A stretch of 18,740 bases of DNA from Candidatus Saccharibacteria bacterium UBA2866 (GCA_002350545.1 DEEY01000021.1:6024-24763), one strand, 5' to 3'; positions 7,707-13,845 are shown, counted from the stretch's first letter. The notes: a model not told the origin generated them from the letters alone. Numbers and translations are program-made.

Positions 7707-8107
7707 TGGTAAGTGCGAAGAAATATACCTATGGCCTTGGGCGACGCAAGAGCGCCACTGCTTCAGCGCGGCTTTACAAGGGTAAAGGTGAAATCACAAT
7801 CAACGACAAGCCGGCTCTTGAATATCTCTCAGGTAACAAAACTTATCTAGCAGAGATTACTGATCCTTTGGCACTAGCTGAAAAGCAAAAAGAATATGAT
7901 ATTACTATTTTAGTAAAAGGCGGAGGATTAGCTGGACAGGTTGACGCAATTAAGCTAGCGATTTCGAAAGCTCTCGTAACAGAGGCTCCGGACCTCAGAC
8001 CAGTACTGAAGAAGGCTGGAATGATGAAGCGGGATCCACGCGAGAAGGAACGCAAGAAATATGGCTTGCGCTCGGCACGTAAGAAAGAGCAGTTCTCGAA
8101 GCGTTAA
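7706..8107 (+). CDS. rpsI: 30S ribosomal protein S9
   Basis: The 133-residue product has YGLGRRKSATASARLYKG near the start, KGGGLAGQVDAIKLAISKAL in the middle, and the expected basic C-terminus ending KKYGLRSARKKEQFSKR, whose final Lys-Arg reaches the P-site tRNA in known structures. It is the last gene of the + strand ribosomal run and is followed after 5 bases by palindromic element B. Confidence 0.97.
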   Translation: MVSAKKYTYGLGRRKSATASARLYKGKGEITINDKPALEYLSGNKTYLAEITDPLALAEKQKEYDITILVKGGGLAGQVDAIKLAISKALVTEAPDLRPVLKKAGMMKRDPREKERKKYGLRSARKKEQFSKR

Positions 8108-8112
8108 GGTTA

Positions 8113-8232
8113 GGCAATCAAAAAAGTACTTCTCGGACACGCGTCATTTTCCCCTGTCGCCACAGGGGAAAACGCGCTAATTCTCGCCTTGCCAGGCTCC
8201 GAAATGTCCTCAAAGTACTTTTTTTGATTGCC
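8113..8232 (+). repeat. Long palindromic element B (family 1 structured intergenic element)
   Basis: The outer arms 8113-8131 (GGCAATC, six A, GTACTT) and 8213-8232 pair along about 19 bp with one extra T on the right. GGACA (8135-8139) pairs with TGTCC (8205-8209). The interior holds a perfect hairpin TTTTCCCCTGT-CGCC-ACAGGGGAAAA flanked by CGCG on both sides, then CTAATTC, a small second hairpin, and CTCCGAAA. This order of conserved short blocks matches element A, although the arms are unrelated. The right arm contains seven T, so the element could terminate the rpsI transcript, and its end overlaps the -35 of tRNA-Ala. Confidence 0.75.
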
Positions 8233-8256
8233 CTCTTTAGCGCTTCGTGGTATAAT
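8228..8256 (+). promoter_or_regulatory. tRNA-Ala promoter
   Basis: TTGCCC (8228-8233), a 17-bp spacer and a consensus TATAAT (8251-8256) with the extended TGG. Transcription would begin about 4 bases before the mature tRNA. The -35 overlaps the end of palindromic element B. Confidence 0.65.
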
Positions 8257-8266
8257 AATTTTACAT

Positions 8267-8342
8267 GGGGTGTTAGCTCAGTTGATAGAGCGCCGCATTC
8301 GCATTGCGGAGGTCACGAGTTTGAATCTCGTACACTCCACCA
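8267..8342 (+). tRNA. tRNA-Ala (anticodon CGC)
   Basis: A 76-base cloverleaf: acceptor GGGGTGT/ACACTCC, D-arm GCTC/GAGC, anticodon stem CCGCA/TGCGG with loop TTCGCAT (anticodon CGC, reading GCG), T-arm ACGAG/CTCGT with loop TTTGAAT, and an encoded CCA end. The third acceptor pair is G3-U70, the identity element for alanyl-tRNA synthetase, which confirms the assignment. Confidence 0.96.
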
Positions 8343-8351
8343 ATATCACAT

Positions 8352-8373
8352 GACCCTTGGAGGGTCTTTTTTT
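8352..8373 (+). terminator. Intrinsic terminator of tRNA-Ala
   Basis: A perfect 6-bp stem GACCCT/AGGGTC with loop TGG is followed by seven T. It lies 9 bases after the tRNA. Confidence 0.9.
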
Positions 8374-8381
8374 AACCTATG

Positions 8382-8426
8382 AAAAAGAGGGCTTGGCCTG
8401 CTGTACTTCGGCAGCAGGTCGCCCTC
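8382..8426 (-). terminator. Intrinsic terminator of the minus-strand nuclease-like gene
   Basis: On the minus strand, GAGGGC pairs with GCCCTC, and an inner CCTGCTG/CAGCAGG helix carries loop CCGAAGTA; five T follow (A run at 8382-8386). It lies 25 bases past the original stop codon (8451-8453) of the nuclease-like gene, so it belonged to that gene before the insertion sequence entered. It faces the tRNA terminator. Confidence 0.7.
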
Positions 8427-8468
8427 GTTGATTACATTATACCTCATATGCTATTTTGTGTCAAGTGG

Positions 8469-8483
8469 GAATTTCAATAGAAC
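8469..8483 (+). repeat. Left copy of the 15-bp target-site duplication
   Basis: GAATTTCAATAGAAC directly abuts the left end of the insertion sequence and is repeated exactly at 9575-9589. Confidence 0.85.
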
Positions 8484-9574
8484 TATCAACCTCCCAAACA
8501 TCTTGGACACTTTTATTATAAAATAAGAAAGGATGTTAAAGATGAGGAATAGAGCTATGCAAGACAAGCAAAGACGTATATATGGCGCCAGGATTCGTTT
8601 GGGCTGGTTTATGGAAGCTAAAAGACTTGGCTCTGTAACTAAAGCTTGCAAATTGCTTGGCGTACCAAAGAGTACCTACTATTACTGGTTTAATAGATGG
8701 AAGAAAGGTCGCAGGACATTAAAGAGCTTAATGGATGAACCAAAGACCCCTCATTCACATAAAAATGATCCAAATGAAGAAGTAGTAAGCTTAGTTGTAC
8801 AACTTAGACTGGGCATGATGTATGGAGAAAATCTTCTTGCTGTTATATTGGCAAGAGATTACGGTGTTAAGATATCGCCACACGGAGTACACAATATACT
8901 TTCTCGTGCAGGACTATTAGAAAAGCGCAAGAAAAAAGCCCGTAGACAATACAGGCTAAACGATTATCCTTATAGGCCGGGTGAGCTGATGCAATTGGAT
9001 GTTAAGCATTGGAAACACTCGGCCTACCAATATGATATCATAGACTGCTGCACTAGAATAAAGTTTAAACTTATTTACGAAGATTATAATGTAAATACTA
9101 CCATTAAATTCCTAGAAAAAGCTATTAGGTTCTATGCCCCAGCTTTTAATATAGAGCTCATCCAAATGGACAATGGCAGTGAGTTTACCAATAACCAAAT
9201 TCATGTAGATAGGAAGAAAGAACCACCCTTAGCATTACCAGAAAAATGGTTGATAAAGCATAATATTGGATTCAGACATATTCCTCCTAGCTCACCACAC
9301 TTAAATGGTCGTATAGAGCGTCCTCATGGTGTAGACAAGTGGAGATATCCTAGAATGACTTCAGGAAGTCATAGAATAGAAGAATTAAAGGAGTTCTGCG
9401 AGGAAGATTGCTTAGATTACAATACGTATAGACCACATTCAATGCTAAATTATTTAACCCCAGTAGAATTTTTACAGAGTCTACCTGGATATGAGAATGC
9501 TTGTCCAGACTTTTCTGTGCTATACTAGAAACATTAACAACTAAAAGTTGTACAACTTGTTTGGGAGGTTAACC
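8484..9574 (+). mobile_element. IS481-like insertion sequence (about 1.09 kb)
   Basis: One DDE transposase gene is bounded by imperfect inverted repeats. The left end reads TATCAACCTCCCAAACA; the right end, read inward, is GGTTAACCTCCCAAACA. Similarity continues inward (TTG.ACA.CTTTT) to about 31 bases. The element is flanked by an exact 15-bp direct repeat. Removing the element and one repeat copy restores the last codons of the neighbouring minus-strand gene, which independently fixes both boundaries. The size and a single orf fit IS481; a 15-bp duplication is, as I recall, at the top of the range for that family. Confidence 0.85.
8542..9528 (+). CDS. IS481-like DDE transposase
   Basis: An N-terminal helix-turn-helix (SVTKACKLLGVPKSTYYYWFNRW) is followed by a basic linker and an rve/RNase H-fold catalytic core. 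The three acidic residues are visible: Asp in LMQLDVKHW, Asp in IQMDNGSEF and Glu in LNGRIERPHG. The C-terminus has the usual YNTYRPHSMLNYLTPVEFL. The frame is complete, with no stop or frameshift, so the enzyme may be active. ATG 8542 is preferred because AGAAAGG lies 9 bases upstream; the in-frame ATG at 8533 abuts that site too closely. Confidence 0.9.
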   Translation: MRNRAMQDKQRRIYGARIRLGWFMEAKRLGSVTKACKLLGVPKSTYYYWFNRWKKGRRTLKSLMDEPKTPHSHKNDPNEEVVSLVVQLRLGMMYGENLLAVILARDYGVKISPHGVHNILSRAGLLEKRKKKARRQYRLNDYPYRPGELMQLDVKHWKHSAYQYDIIDCCTRIKFKLIYEDYNVNTTIKFLEKAIRFYAPAFNIELIQMDNGSEFTNNQIHVDRKKEPPLALPEKWLIKHNIGFRHIPPSSPHLNGRIERPHGVDKWRYPRMTSGSHRIEELKEFCEEDCLDYNTYRPHSMLNYLTPVEFLQSLPGYENACPDFSVLY

Positions 9575-9946
9575 GAATTTCAATAGAACACGGTTTTTAG
9601 TAATTACCCAAAGGGTTTTTACTCTTTTGGATGTATTAAACAGTTTTGATAAAATGATGAGAGATTTTTCTAAAGGTATACTAGTCCTTCTTAAGTCAAA
9701 AATAACATTGTCGGACTGTTTTGCAGCTGCTTGAAAAGCGTGTTCAATAGTGGACCTACTTTTGCCTTTTGGGCTTTTCATTTCCCATTGCTTGCCGTTC
9801 ATTTTAAAATCTGCACTTTTGGTATTTGGGATGTGTGATGGCGGGATTAACTCTATGTCATAACCTAGATTAGTAAAGAAAATAATAGTATCATTCTCGT
9901 GTTTTTCTAGGGAAACTCCATTTGGAATAATCTTACCTTTATTCAT
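9569..9946 (-). CDS. CdiA-CT-like PD-(D/E)XK nuclease domain protein, tail altered by IS insertion
   Basis: The 125-residue product contains SADFKMNGKQWEMKSPKGKS followed by TIEHAFQAAAKQSDNVIFDLRR. The Asp..Glu-x-Lys spacing and the WEMKSPKG and DLRR motifs resemble the tRNase-type nuclease domain at the C-terminus of CdiA contact-dependent toxins and of related free-standing proteins in Gram-positive bacteria. The activity is inferred from these motifs only. The insertion sequence entered five codons before the original stop: the reconstructed end is LLKFPLDTK plus TAG (8451), while the present end is LLKFG. All motif residues remain, so the protein is probably still functional. No immunity gene is evident next to it. 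The ATG lies 8 bases after a strong extended -10, so the mRNA is likely leaderless. Confidence 0.6.
   Translation of the reverse strand: MNKGKIIPNGVSLEKHENDTIIFFTNLGYDIELIPPSHIPNTKSADFKMNGKQWEMKSPKGKSRSTIEHAFQAAAKQSDNVIFDLRRTSIPLEKSLIILSKLFNTSKRVKTLWVITKNRVLLKFG
9575..9589 (+). repeat. Right copy of the 15-bp target-site duplication
   Basis: An exact copy of 8469-8483, abutting the right inverted repeat of the insertion sequence. It forms codons near the 3' end of the minus-strand nuclease-like gene. Confidence 0.85.
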
Positions 9947-9954
9947 GTTTACTT

Positions 9955-9963
9955 ATTATAGCA
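9955..9963 (-). promoter_or_regulatory. Extended -10 promoter of the nuclease-like gene
   Basis: TGCTATAAT on the minus strand. The expected start (about 9948) is within two bases of the ATG at 9946, which implies a leaderless mRNA. No convincing -35 is present. Confidence 0.55.
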
Positions 9964-10008
9964 TAAAGAGGCAAATGAAGATATGGGAGAAAAATTAATA
10001 AAAAATGT

Positions 10009-10037
10009 TTGCAATGTGAAAATTATTATGCTAATAT
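10009..10037 (+). promoter_or_regulatory. Promoter of the FISUMP-domain gene, overlapping a palindrome
   Basis: TTGCAA (10009-10014), a 17-bp spacer and TAATAT (10032-10037) with TGC upstream. The -10 lies in the left half of an imperfect inverted repeat at 10024-10058 (ATTATGCT..AATATA / TATATT..AAGCATAAT, 4-base centre GAAG). Because transcription would start near 10044, inside the repeat, it cannot fold as a whole in this mRNA and looks more like a DNA operator. Confidence 0.45.
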
Positions 10038-10069
10038 AGAAGTATATTTAAGCATAATGAGGTTTACAC

Positions 10070-10132
10070 ATGAAAAAATGGTACAAATGTTTGTTTGAGT
10101 GCTTGCCGATAATTAGTGCGGGAGCGCTTTAG
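10070..10132 (+). pseudogene. Interrupted signal-peptide start of the FISUMP-domain protein
   Basis: ATG 10070 has a good ribosome site (GAGG, 7 bases upstream) and encodes MKKWYKCLFECLPIISAGAL, which reads as the basic and hydrophobic start of a signal peptide. The next codon is TAG (10130-10132). Directly after it, in the same frame, the hydrophobic run continues (LTTIICGLVLSASQGHA) into the large protein. A single base change would restore one open frame of 476 codons from ATG 10070. Confidence 0.65.
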
Positions 10133-10153
10133 TTAACGACGATAATATGTGGC

Positions 10154-11500
10154 TTGGTGTTGTCGGCATCGCAGGGTCATGCCGTAACCAAATCCTCCAC
10201 CGCCACAGTCAACGTCACGCTTTCTTGTACCATGAGCACCTCTCCTGGTACAGGTGGCACAGCTACAACTGATGGTTATTCCTATTCTGCTACCATAGAT
10301 CCAGGCAACTGGAAAGAAATAGCTGGTACTATCATGACTACTACTTGCACAGGCACTGGTAACTACTCACTTTATGCTATAGGCTATTCTGGAGATTCCT
10401 ATGATACACCTACTAATACCCAAATGATTAGTAGTAACACTGGTGTAGCTAATATACCAACTGGTACAGCTACAAGTGGCGGTACTTCTAACTGGGCCTT
10501 CAAACTAGCTACTTCAGGTTCTTATTCTCCTACTATCATTAGCCCATATAATAACTATGCTAATATCCCAGGAGATGACTTCACCAAAATAGCTACCTAT
10601 ATCCCAGGTACTACTGGTTCTGCTACTTCCTCCTCAGTCCAAGCTAAATACCGAGTCTATATTACTTCTACTCAACCAGTAGGCACTTATACTGGCAAAG
10701 TTAAATACACTATGGTTTATCCGAATGATGCGCCGGCACCGAAATCGAAACTCTATATGCAGGATATGGTCGCTTCAGACTGTACTACAACAGCAACGAC
10801 TGTATATGATAACCGTGACGGAGAAGCATACAAGGTCCAACGCCTCGCAGACGGCAAATGCTGGATGCTAGATAACTTAAGGCTAGATCTCACTAACTCC
10901 ACTATCCTAAATGGCCTCACTACTTCTAATACTCACGTAGATGCTAACTCTCTCACCTCCCTCAAATCCGGTAATCGTAGTGCTGGAGCACAGTACGCAT
11001 CTTCAGGCTTCGTCAAATGGGATTCTAGTAGCCCAGACAATGTCTACAACCAAGCCAAAGCCAATGCAGACTACAAAGACACTACTACCACATCATATGG
11101 TGAAGGTAGCGGTAAAATCGGCGTCTATTACAACTACTGTGCCGCCTCAGCTGGCTCTTATTGCTACGACAGTGGTGCCGGAACTGGTAATGCCTCGTAT
11201 GATCTTTGTCCAGCTGGCTGGCGTATGCCAACAGGCGGTTCCTCCGGCGAATATAGGGCTCTTTACACAGCCTATAGTAGTGATGCCACAAGCTTCAGAA
11301 ATGCTCTTTCTACGCCTCTCTCTGGCTACTTCTACAATGGCTCGGCGCGCAATCAGGGCTCCTACGGCAACTTCTGGTCTTCTACTTACTACGTTGGTCG
11401 CAGTATGTACCGCCTGTTCGTCAATTCTAGCGGTGTGGGCCCTACCGATATCGATTATCGCTACCGCGGTAACTCTCTGAGGTGTTTGCTGGGCTCGTAG
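10154..11500 (+). CDS. FISUMP-domain secreted surface protein, N-terminus interrupted
   Basis: After a likely signal-peptide cleavage at ASQGHA, the first about 190 residues are rich in Thr, Ser, Gly and Tyr with VNVTLSC-type beta strands. The remainder (from about residue 198) matches the Fibrobacter succinogenes major paralogous domain: VYDNRDGEAYKVQRLADGKCWMLDNLRL, then DLCPAGWRMPTGG, FWSSTYY and the terminal SLRCL. Such proteins are exported and are often present as many paralogues in Saccharibacteria. The function is unproven; surface adhesion or host contact is an inference. The only downstream start codons (TTG 10154 and nearby) lack a ribosome site and would cut off the signal peptide's N-region, so the gene may be silent, read through at the TAG, or affected by a sequencing error. 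Confidence 0.7.
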   Translation: MVLSASQGHAVTKSSTATVNVTLSCTMSTSPGTGGTATTDGYSYSATIDPGNWKEIAGTIMTTTCTGTGNYSLYAIGYSGDSYDTPTNTQMISSNTGVANIPTGTATSGGTSNWAFKLATSGSYSPTIISPYNNYANIPGDDFTKIATYIPGTTGSATSSSVQAKYRVYITSTQPVGTYTGKVKYTMVYPNDAPAPKSKLYMQDMVASDCTTTATTVYDNRDGEAYKVQRLADGKCWMLDNLRLDLTNSTILNGLTTSNTHVDANSLTSLKSGNRSAGAQYASSGFVKWDSSSPDNVYNQAKANADYKDTTTTSYGEGSGKIGVYYNYCAASAGSYCYDSGAGTGNASYDLCPAGWRMPTGGSSGEYRALYTAYSSDATSFRNALSTPLSGYFYNGSARNQGSYGNFWSSTYYVGRSMYRLFVNSSGVGPTDIDYRYRGNSLRCLLGS

Positions 11501-11541
11501 GTTTTTCCTATTAGTCTCCCCGCTCTTTCGTCCGGAAGACA

Positions 11542-11569
11542 GCACCCCGAGCCATAGGCGAAGGGGTGC
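11542..11569. repeat. Hairpin downstream of the FISUMP gene
   Basis: GCACCCC and GGGGTGC pair around an inner GCC-ATA-GGC hairpin. A 10-bp direct repeat CCTAGCAACC follows at 11579-11588 and 11595-11604. There is no T run after the hairpin, so it is not a classical terminator. No gene is seen in 11501-11652. Confidence 0.45.
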
Positions 11570-11606
11570 GGAAAAGCCCCTAGCAACCCCTGTTCCTAGC
11601 AACCAC

Positions 11607-11639
11607 AAAAATAGCCCCATCATCCTGGAGCTATTTTTA
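11607..11639. terminator. Bidirectional terminator between the FISUMP gene and rplA
   Basis: AAAAATAGC pairs with GCTATTTTT around a 15-base centre whose flanks are partly complementary. It has T runs on both strands and lies between two convergent genes, 14 bases past the rplA stop. Confidence 0.8.
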
Positions 11640-11652
11640 GAGCCAAGAGCTA

Positions 11653-12651
11653 TTAGTTATACAGATTCTCAATCTCAATCGACGGACCCATCGTAGTCGT
11701 GATAAATACGCTCTTCACATACGAGCCTTTAAGAGAAGCAGGTTTCTGATTCTTCAATGACTCAAAGAATGCTTCGGCATTTTCAACCAACTTATCAGCA
11801 CCAAACGATACTTTGCCAACTCCAATATGCACAATCGATTGCTTGTCAACGCGGTATTCTACTTTACCAGCCTTAGCTTCCTTCACGGCCTTTTCTACGT
11901 CGGTAGTTACAGTACCGGCCTTTGGATTCGGCATCAGGCCCTTAGGACCAAGCACACGAGCAAATTTACCAAGCTTTGGCATGTATTGTGGGGTAGAAAT
12001 CAAGATATCGAAGTTAATCTCACCTTTCTCTAATTGCTTCAAGAATTCTTCGTCCTCGGCAATGTCAGCACCAGCGGCTTTAGCAGCTTTACAAACATCA
12101 AGTGGCGCAAAAACAGCTACCCGCACAGTCTTACCATTACCATTAGGGAGCACCAAGGTAGTACGGATATTCTGATCGGCCTGGCGTGGATCTACACCAA
12201 GGCGAGCATGCACCTCAACTGAAGCATCAAATTTCACTGGTGAAGTCTTGATTGCAAGCTCCACGGCATCTTTCAAGTTGTAAGCTTTCCCTTTTTCAAC
12301 TAATTTAGCGGCTTCTTGGTATTTACGACCACGGCGCTCGATGCGCGGACGAGTTACCGGCTTTGAGCCTTTTGGCTTTTCGCCGGCCAATTCTGCAGCT
12401 TTTCGTTCCAATTTACGCGCCTGGCGTTCGGCTTCCGCTTTGACTTCCTCGATGTGTTTCTTGGACTTTTTGCCAGCTTTAGCGAATTTTTCTTCAACTT
12501 CCTCAATCTTTTCTTCCACGTCTTCCTTAACGGCTTCTTTTACGCCTTCGGCAATCGCATGAGCTTCCTCAATTTTTTCTTTTACTTCCGTCACTTTTTC
12601 AGCAACCTCGGCTTTAATTACATCTTTAGTTTTAGCCTTATCTTCGGCCAT
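11653..12651 (-). CDS. rplA: 50S ribosomal protein L1 with a long charged N-terminal extension
   Basis: The L1 core starts near residue 107 (RGRKYQEAAKLVEKGKAYNLKDA) and shows DPRQADQNIRTTLVLPNGNGK, RVLGPKGLMPNPKAGTVT and VEYRVDKQSIVHIGVGK. The first about 100 residues are an Ala/Glu/Lys-rich, probably helical tail (repeated KEKIEEA, EEKIEEVEEK, AERQARK patterns) that ordinary L1 (about 230 residues) lacks; the total is 332. The start at 12651 is chosen because AGAAAGGA precedes it and the promoter lies just upstream; the frame is open for another 30 codons, but that part overlaps the promoter. L1 normally follows rplK directly; here two unrelated genes lie between them. rplJ and rplL do not follow. 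Confidence 0.94.
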   Translation of the reverse strand: MAEDKAKTKDVIKAEVAEKVTEVKEKIEEAHAIAEGVKEAVKEDVEEKIEEVEEKFAKAGKKSKKHIEEVKAEAERQARKLERKAAELAGEKPKGSKPVTRPRIERRGRKYQEAAKLVEKGKAYNLKDAVELAIKTSPVKFDASVEVHARLGVDPRQADQNIRTTLVLPNGNGKTVRVAVFAPLDVCKAAKAAGADIAEDEEFLKQLEKGEINFDILISTPQYMPKLGKFARVLGPKGLMPNPKAGTVTTDVEKAVKEAKAGKVEYRVDKQSIVHIGVGKVSFGADKLVENAEAFFESLKNQKPASLKGSYVKSVFITTTMGPSIEIENLYN

Positions 12652-12712
12652 AATAATCCTTTCTGTGGTAATAGCGGTCAAAAACCTCCCACAATTAATT
12701 GAACTGCCATTA

Positions 12713-12741
12713 ATTATACCAAATAACACCTTAAAAAGCAA
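12713..12741 (-). promoter_or_regulatory. rplA promoter
   Basis: On the minus strand: TTGCTT (12736-12741), a 17-bp spacer, TATAAT (12713-12718) with extended TGG. The -35 immediately follows the hairpin of the upstream terminator. The leader of about 55 bases contains a CAATTAATTG palindrome and GGGAGG, but I cannot identify an L1 binding site. Confidence 0.65.
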
Positions 12742-12742
12742 T

Positions 12743-12760
12743 AGGGAGCCAAGGCTCCCT
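12743..12760 (-). terminator. Terminator of the second paralogue
   Basis: AGGGAGCC-AA-GGCTCCCT forms a perfect 8-bp stem 11 bases past the stop at 12772. On the minus strand it is followed by ATTGCTTTTTAAGG, a weak T tract that is also the rplA -35. Confidence 0.7.
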
Positions 12761-12771
12761 AAAAACAGGAA

Positions 12772-13257
12772 TTATTTTTCGCTAACATTGAGGCCTGATG
12801 TAAAGGATAGTGATGTATGGTGTGAGTGCTTCCCTCTGCTTTTGCAAGCGTCTGGGTCGAGCGCATAAATACTTCTTCTTGCATCACGGTTCTGTATTTG
12901 ATGGTTGAAGTCGTAAACCTTTGCTTTAAGCGTTTGTGTTAAAGCGCTTTCTGCAAAATCTTCAATCGCTACGATTATGTAATAGATTTCTCTACTATCA
13001 AGCATATTGATATAATGCATCGCTTCGCTTTCAGAAGTGTAATCCAGAAACTCTATTATTGGGTATTCTTTAAGATAACCTTTTCTTATAGCGTCTAGGC
13101 GCACTTTTCTCATCTGGCCTGATTTTATCAGGGCACGTTTGAGCTCCAGTAGATAATTATAATTATCCAGTAAAATCCGGTACTCAGAACCATACTTCTT
13201 CCATAAAATGTTTGCCTCGTTAATTAATTCCTTTCTGCATGTAAAATGTCCTAACAT
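12772..13257 (-). CDS. Protein of unknown family, paralogue 1 (C-terminal Cys/His motif)
   Basis: The 161-residue product is not one I recognise. It is predicted soluble, helix-rich and free of a signal peptide. It is clearly related to the product of 13355-13813: both have LWxKYxxEYxILLDxY near the N-terminus, then (Y/F)PxIEFL, a central acidic/hydrophobic segment ending SALxQxL, a DxxxQI turn, and near the C-terminus the pattern DPxxCxS..GxHxH (here DPDACKSRGKHSHH). The Cys and His residues could bind metal, but that is a guess. GGGAGGG precedes the ATG. It has its own extended -10 promoter and a terminator, and lies in the gap between rplK and rplA. Confidence 0.75.
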   Translation of the reverse strand: MLGHFTCRKELINEANILWKKYGSEYRILLDNYNYLLELKRALIKSGQMRKVRLDAIRKGYLKEYPIIEFLDYTSESEAMHYINMLDSREIYYIIVAIEDFAESALTQTLKAKVYDFNHQIQNRDARRSIYALDPDACKSRGKHSHHTSLSFTSGLNVSEK

Positions 13258-13292
13258 TCTATAACCCTCCCTTATGAATAGTTCGTCATACT

Positions 13293-13301
13293 ATTATAGC
13301 A
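13293..13301 (-). promoter_or_regulatory. Extended -10 promoter of paralogue 1
   Basis: TGCTATAAT on the minus strand. The 26-bp region ATTTTTTGG plus AAAAGTATG plus the -10 is nearly identical (23 of 26) to the promoter of the other paralogue, so gene and promoter were duplicated together. Confidence 0.6.
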
Positions 13302-13322
13302 TACTTTTCCAAAAAATGCAAA

Positions 13323-13343
13323 TGAGGGCTACAAGAGCCCTCA
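13323..13343 (-). terminator. Terminator of paralogue 2
   Basis: TGAGGGCT pairs with AGCCCTCA (5-base loop). On the minus strand it is followed by TTTGCATTTTTT. It lies 11 bases past the stop at 13355. Confidence 0.7.
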
Positions 13344-13354
13344 AATATCTATGC

Positions 13355-13813
13355 TTACGTAAACTTTGATGTAGTTAATGCCTTTTTTTGATGAGTATGG
13401 CTTCCTGACGAGCACCCGCCAGGATCACAGTAATATCCATCGTAGGTAATAGTACTCTGGTCTATTTGGCGCTTGTAGTCTGATATTCTGGTTCTTAAGT
13501 TCTGCACCAGCGCACTATCGACATACTCATTATTAATTTGGCTGATTAAGTCTTTAATCTCCTCAGGCCTTAAGTCGAACAGGTAATCTTCTGCATAAAC
13601 TCGGCGAGGAATGCCCAAAAACTCAATCTCAGGAAAATCCTCTAGCTCAATCTTGCTTAGTCTATTCACTGGCCTTATTCCAAATCCTTTCTTTATTCTC
13701 AAGTATAAGGCGTATTTATCAAGAATAATACTATATTCAAAACTATATTTGTCCCAAAGTTTCAACGCGGTTTCATAATCTAAAAGTGCGATATCCTTAT
13801 CTTTTGTTCTCAC
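13355..13813 (-). CDS. Protein of unknown family, paralogue 2 (C-terminal Cys/His motif)
   Basis: The 152-residue product starts at GTG 13813, preceded by GGAGAGGGGG. It shares with its neighbour the blocks LWDKYSFEYSIILDKYALYL, FPEIEFLG, the segment ending SALVQNL, and the C-terminal CDPGGCSSGSHTHQ. The similarity covers almost the whole length, so this is a tandem duplication followed by divergence. There are no membrane segments. I cannot assign a function. It lies directly downstream of the rplK terminator and its -35 (TTGATT) lies in that terminator's arm. Confidence 0.72.
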   Translation of the reverse strand: MRTKDKDIALLDYETALKLWDKYSFEYSIILDKYALYLRIKKGFGIRPVNRLSKIELEDFPEIEFLGIPRRVYAEDYLFDLRPEEIKDLISQINNEYVDSALVQNLRTRISDYKRQIDQSTITYDGYYCDPGGCSSGSHTHQKKALTTSKFT

Positions 13814-13845
13814 GGTTCCCCCTCTCCAGCATAGATATTATATAT

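Noticed and set aside
8436..8441. Minus-strand TATAAT reading into the hairpin at 8382-8426, as a small RNA gene
   Set aside because: There is no extended TG or -35, and the hairpin is explained as the terminator of the nuclease-like gene; kept only as a remote possibility.
9545..9558. AAGTTGTACAACTT perfect 14-bp palindrome
   Set aside because: It lies inside the right inverted repeat of the insertion sequence and is probably part of the transposase binding site.
10130..10132. In-frame TAG taken as evidence of a recoded stop codon
   Set aside because: TAG ends the sortase, the transposase and the FISUMP gene itself, and no conserved gene contains internal TAG or TGA, so the standard code fits best.
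11542..11604. Hairpin and direct repeats after the FISUMP gene as an integron attC site
   Set aside because: No GTTRRRY/RYYYAAC core pair was found at the ends, and no integrase gene is nearby.
12652..12741. Thirty extra codons at the start of rplA
   Set aside because: This segment contains the promoter and leader; the ATG at 12651 has a clear ribosome site.
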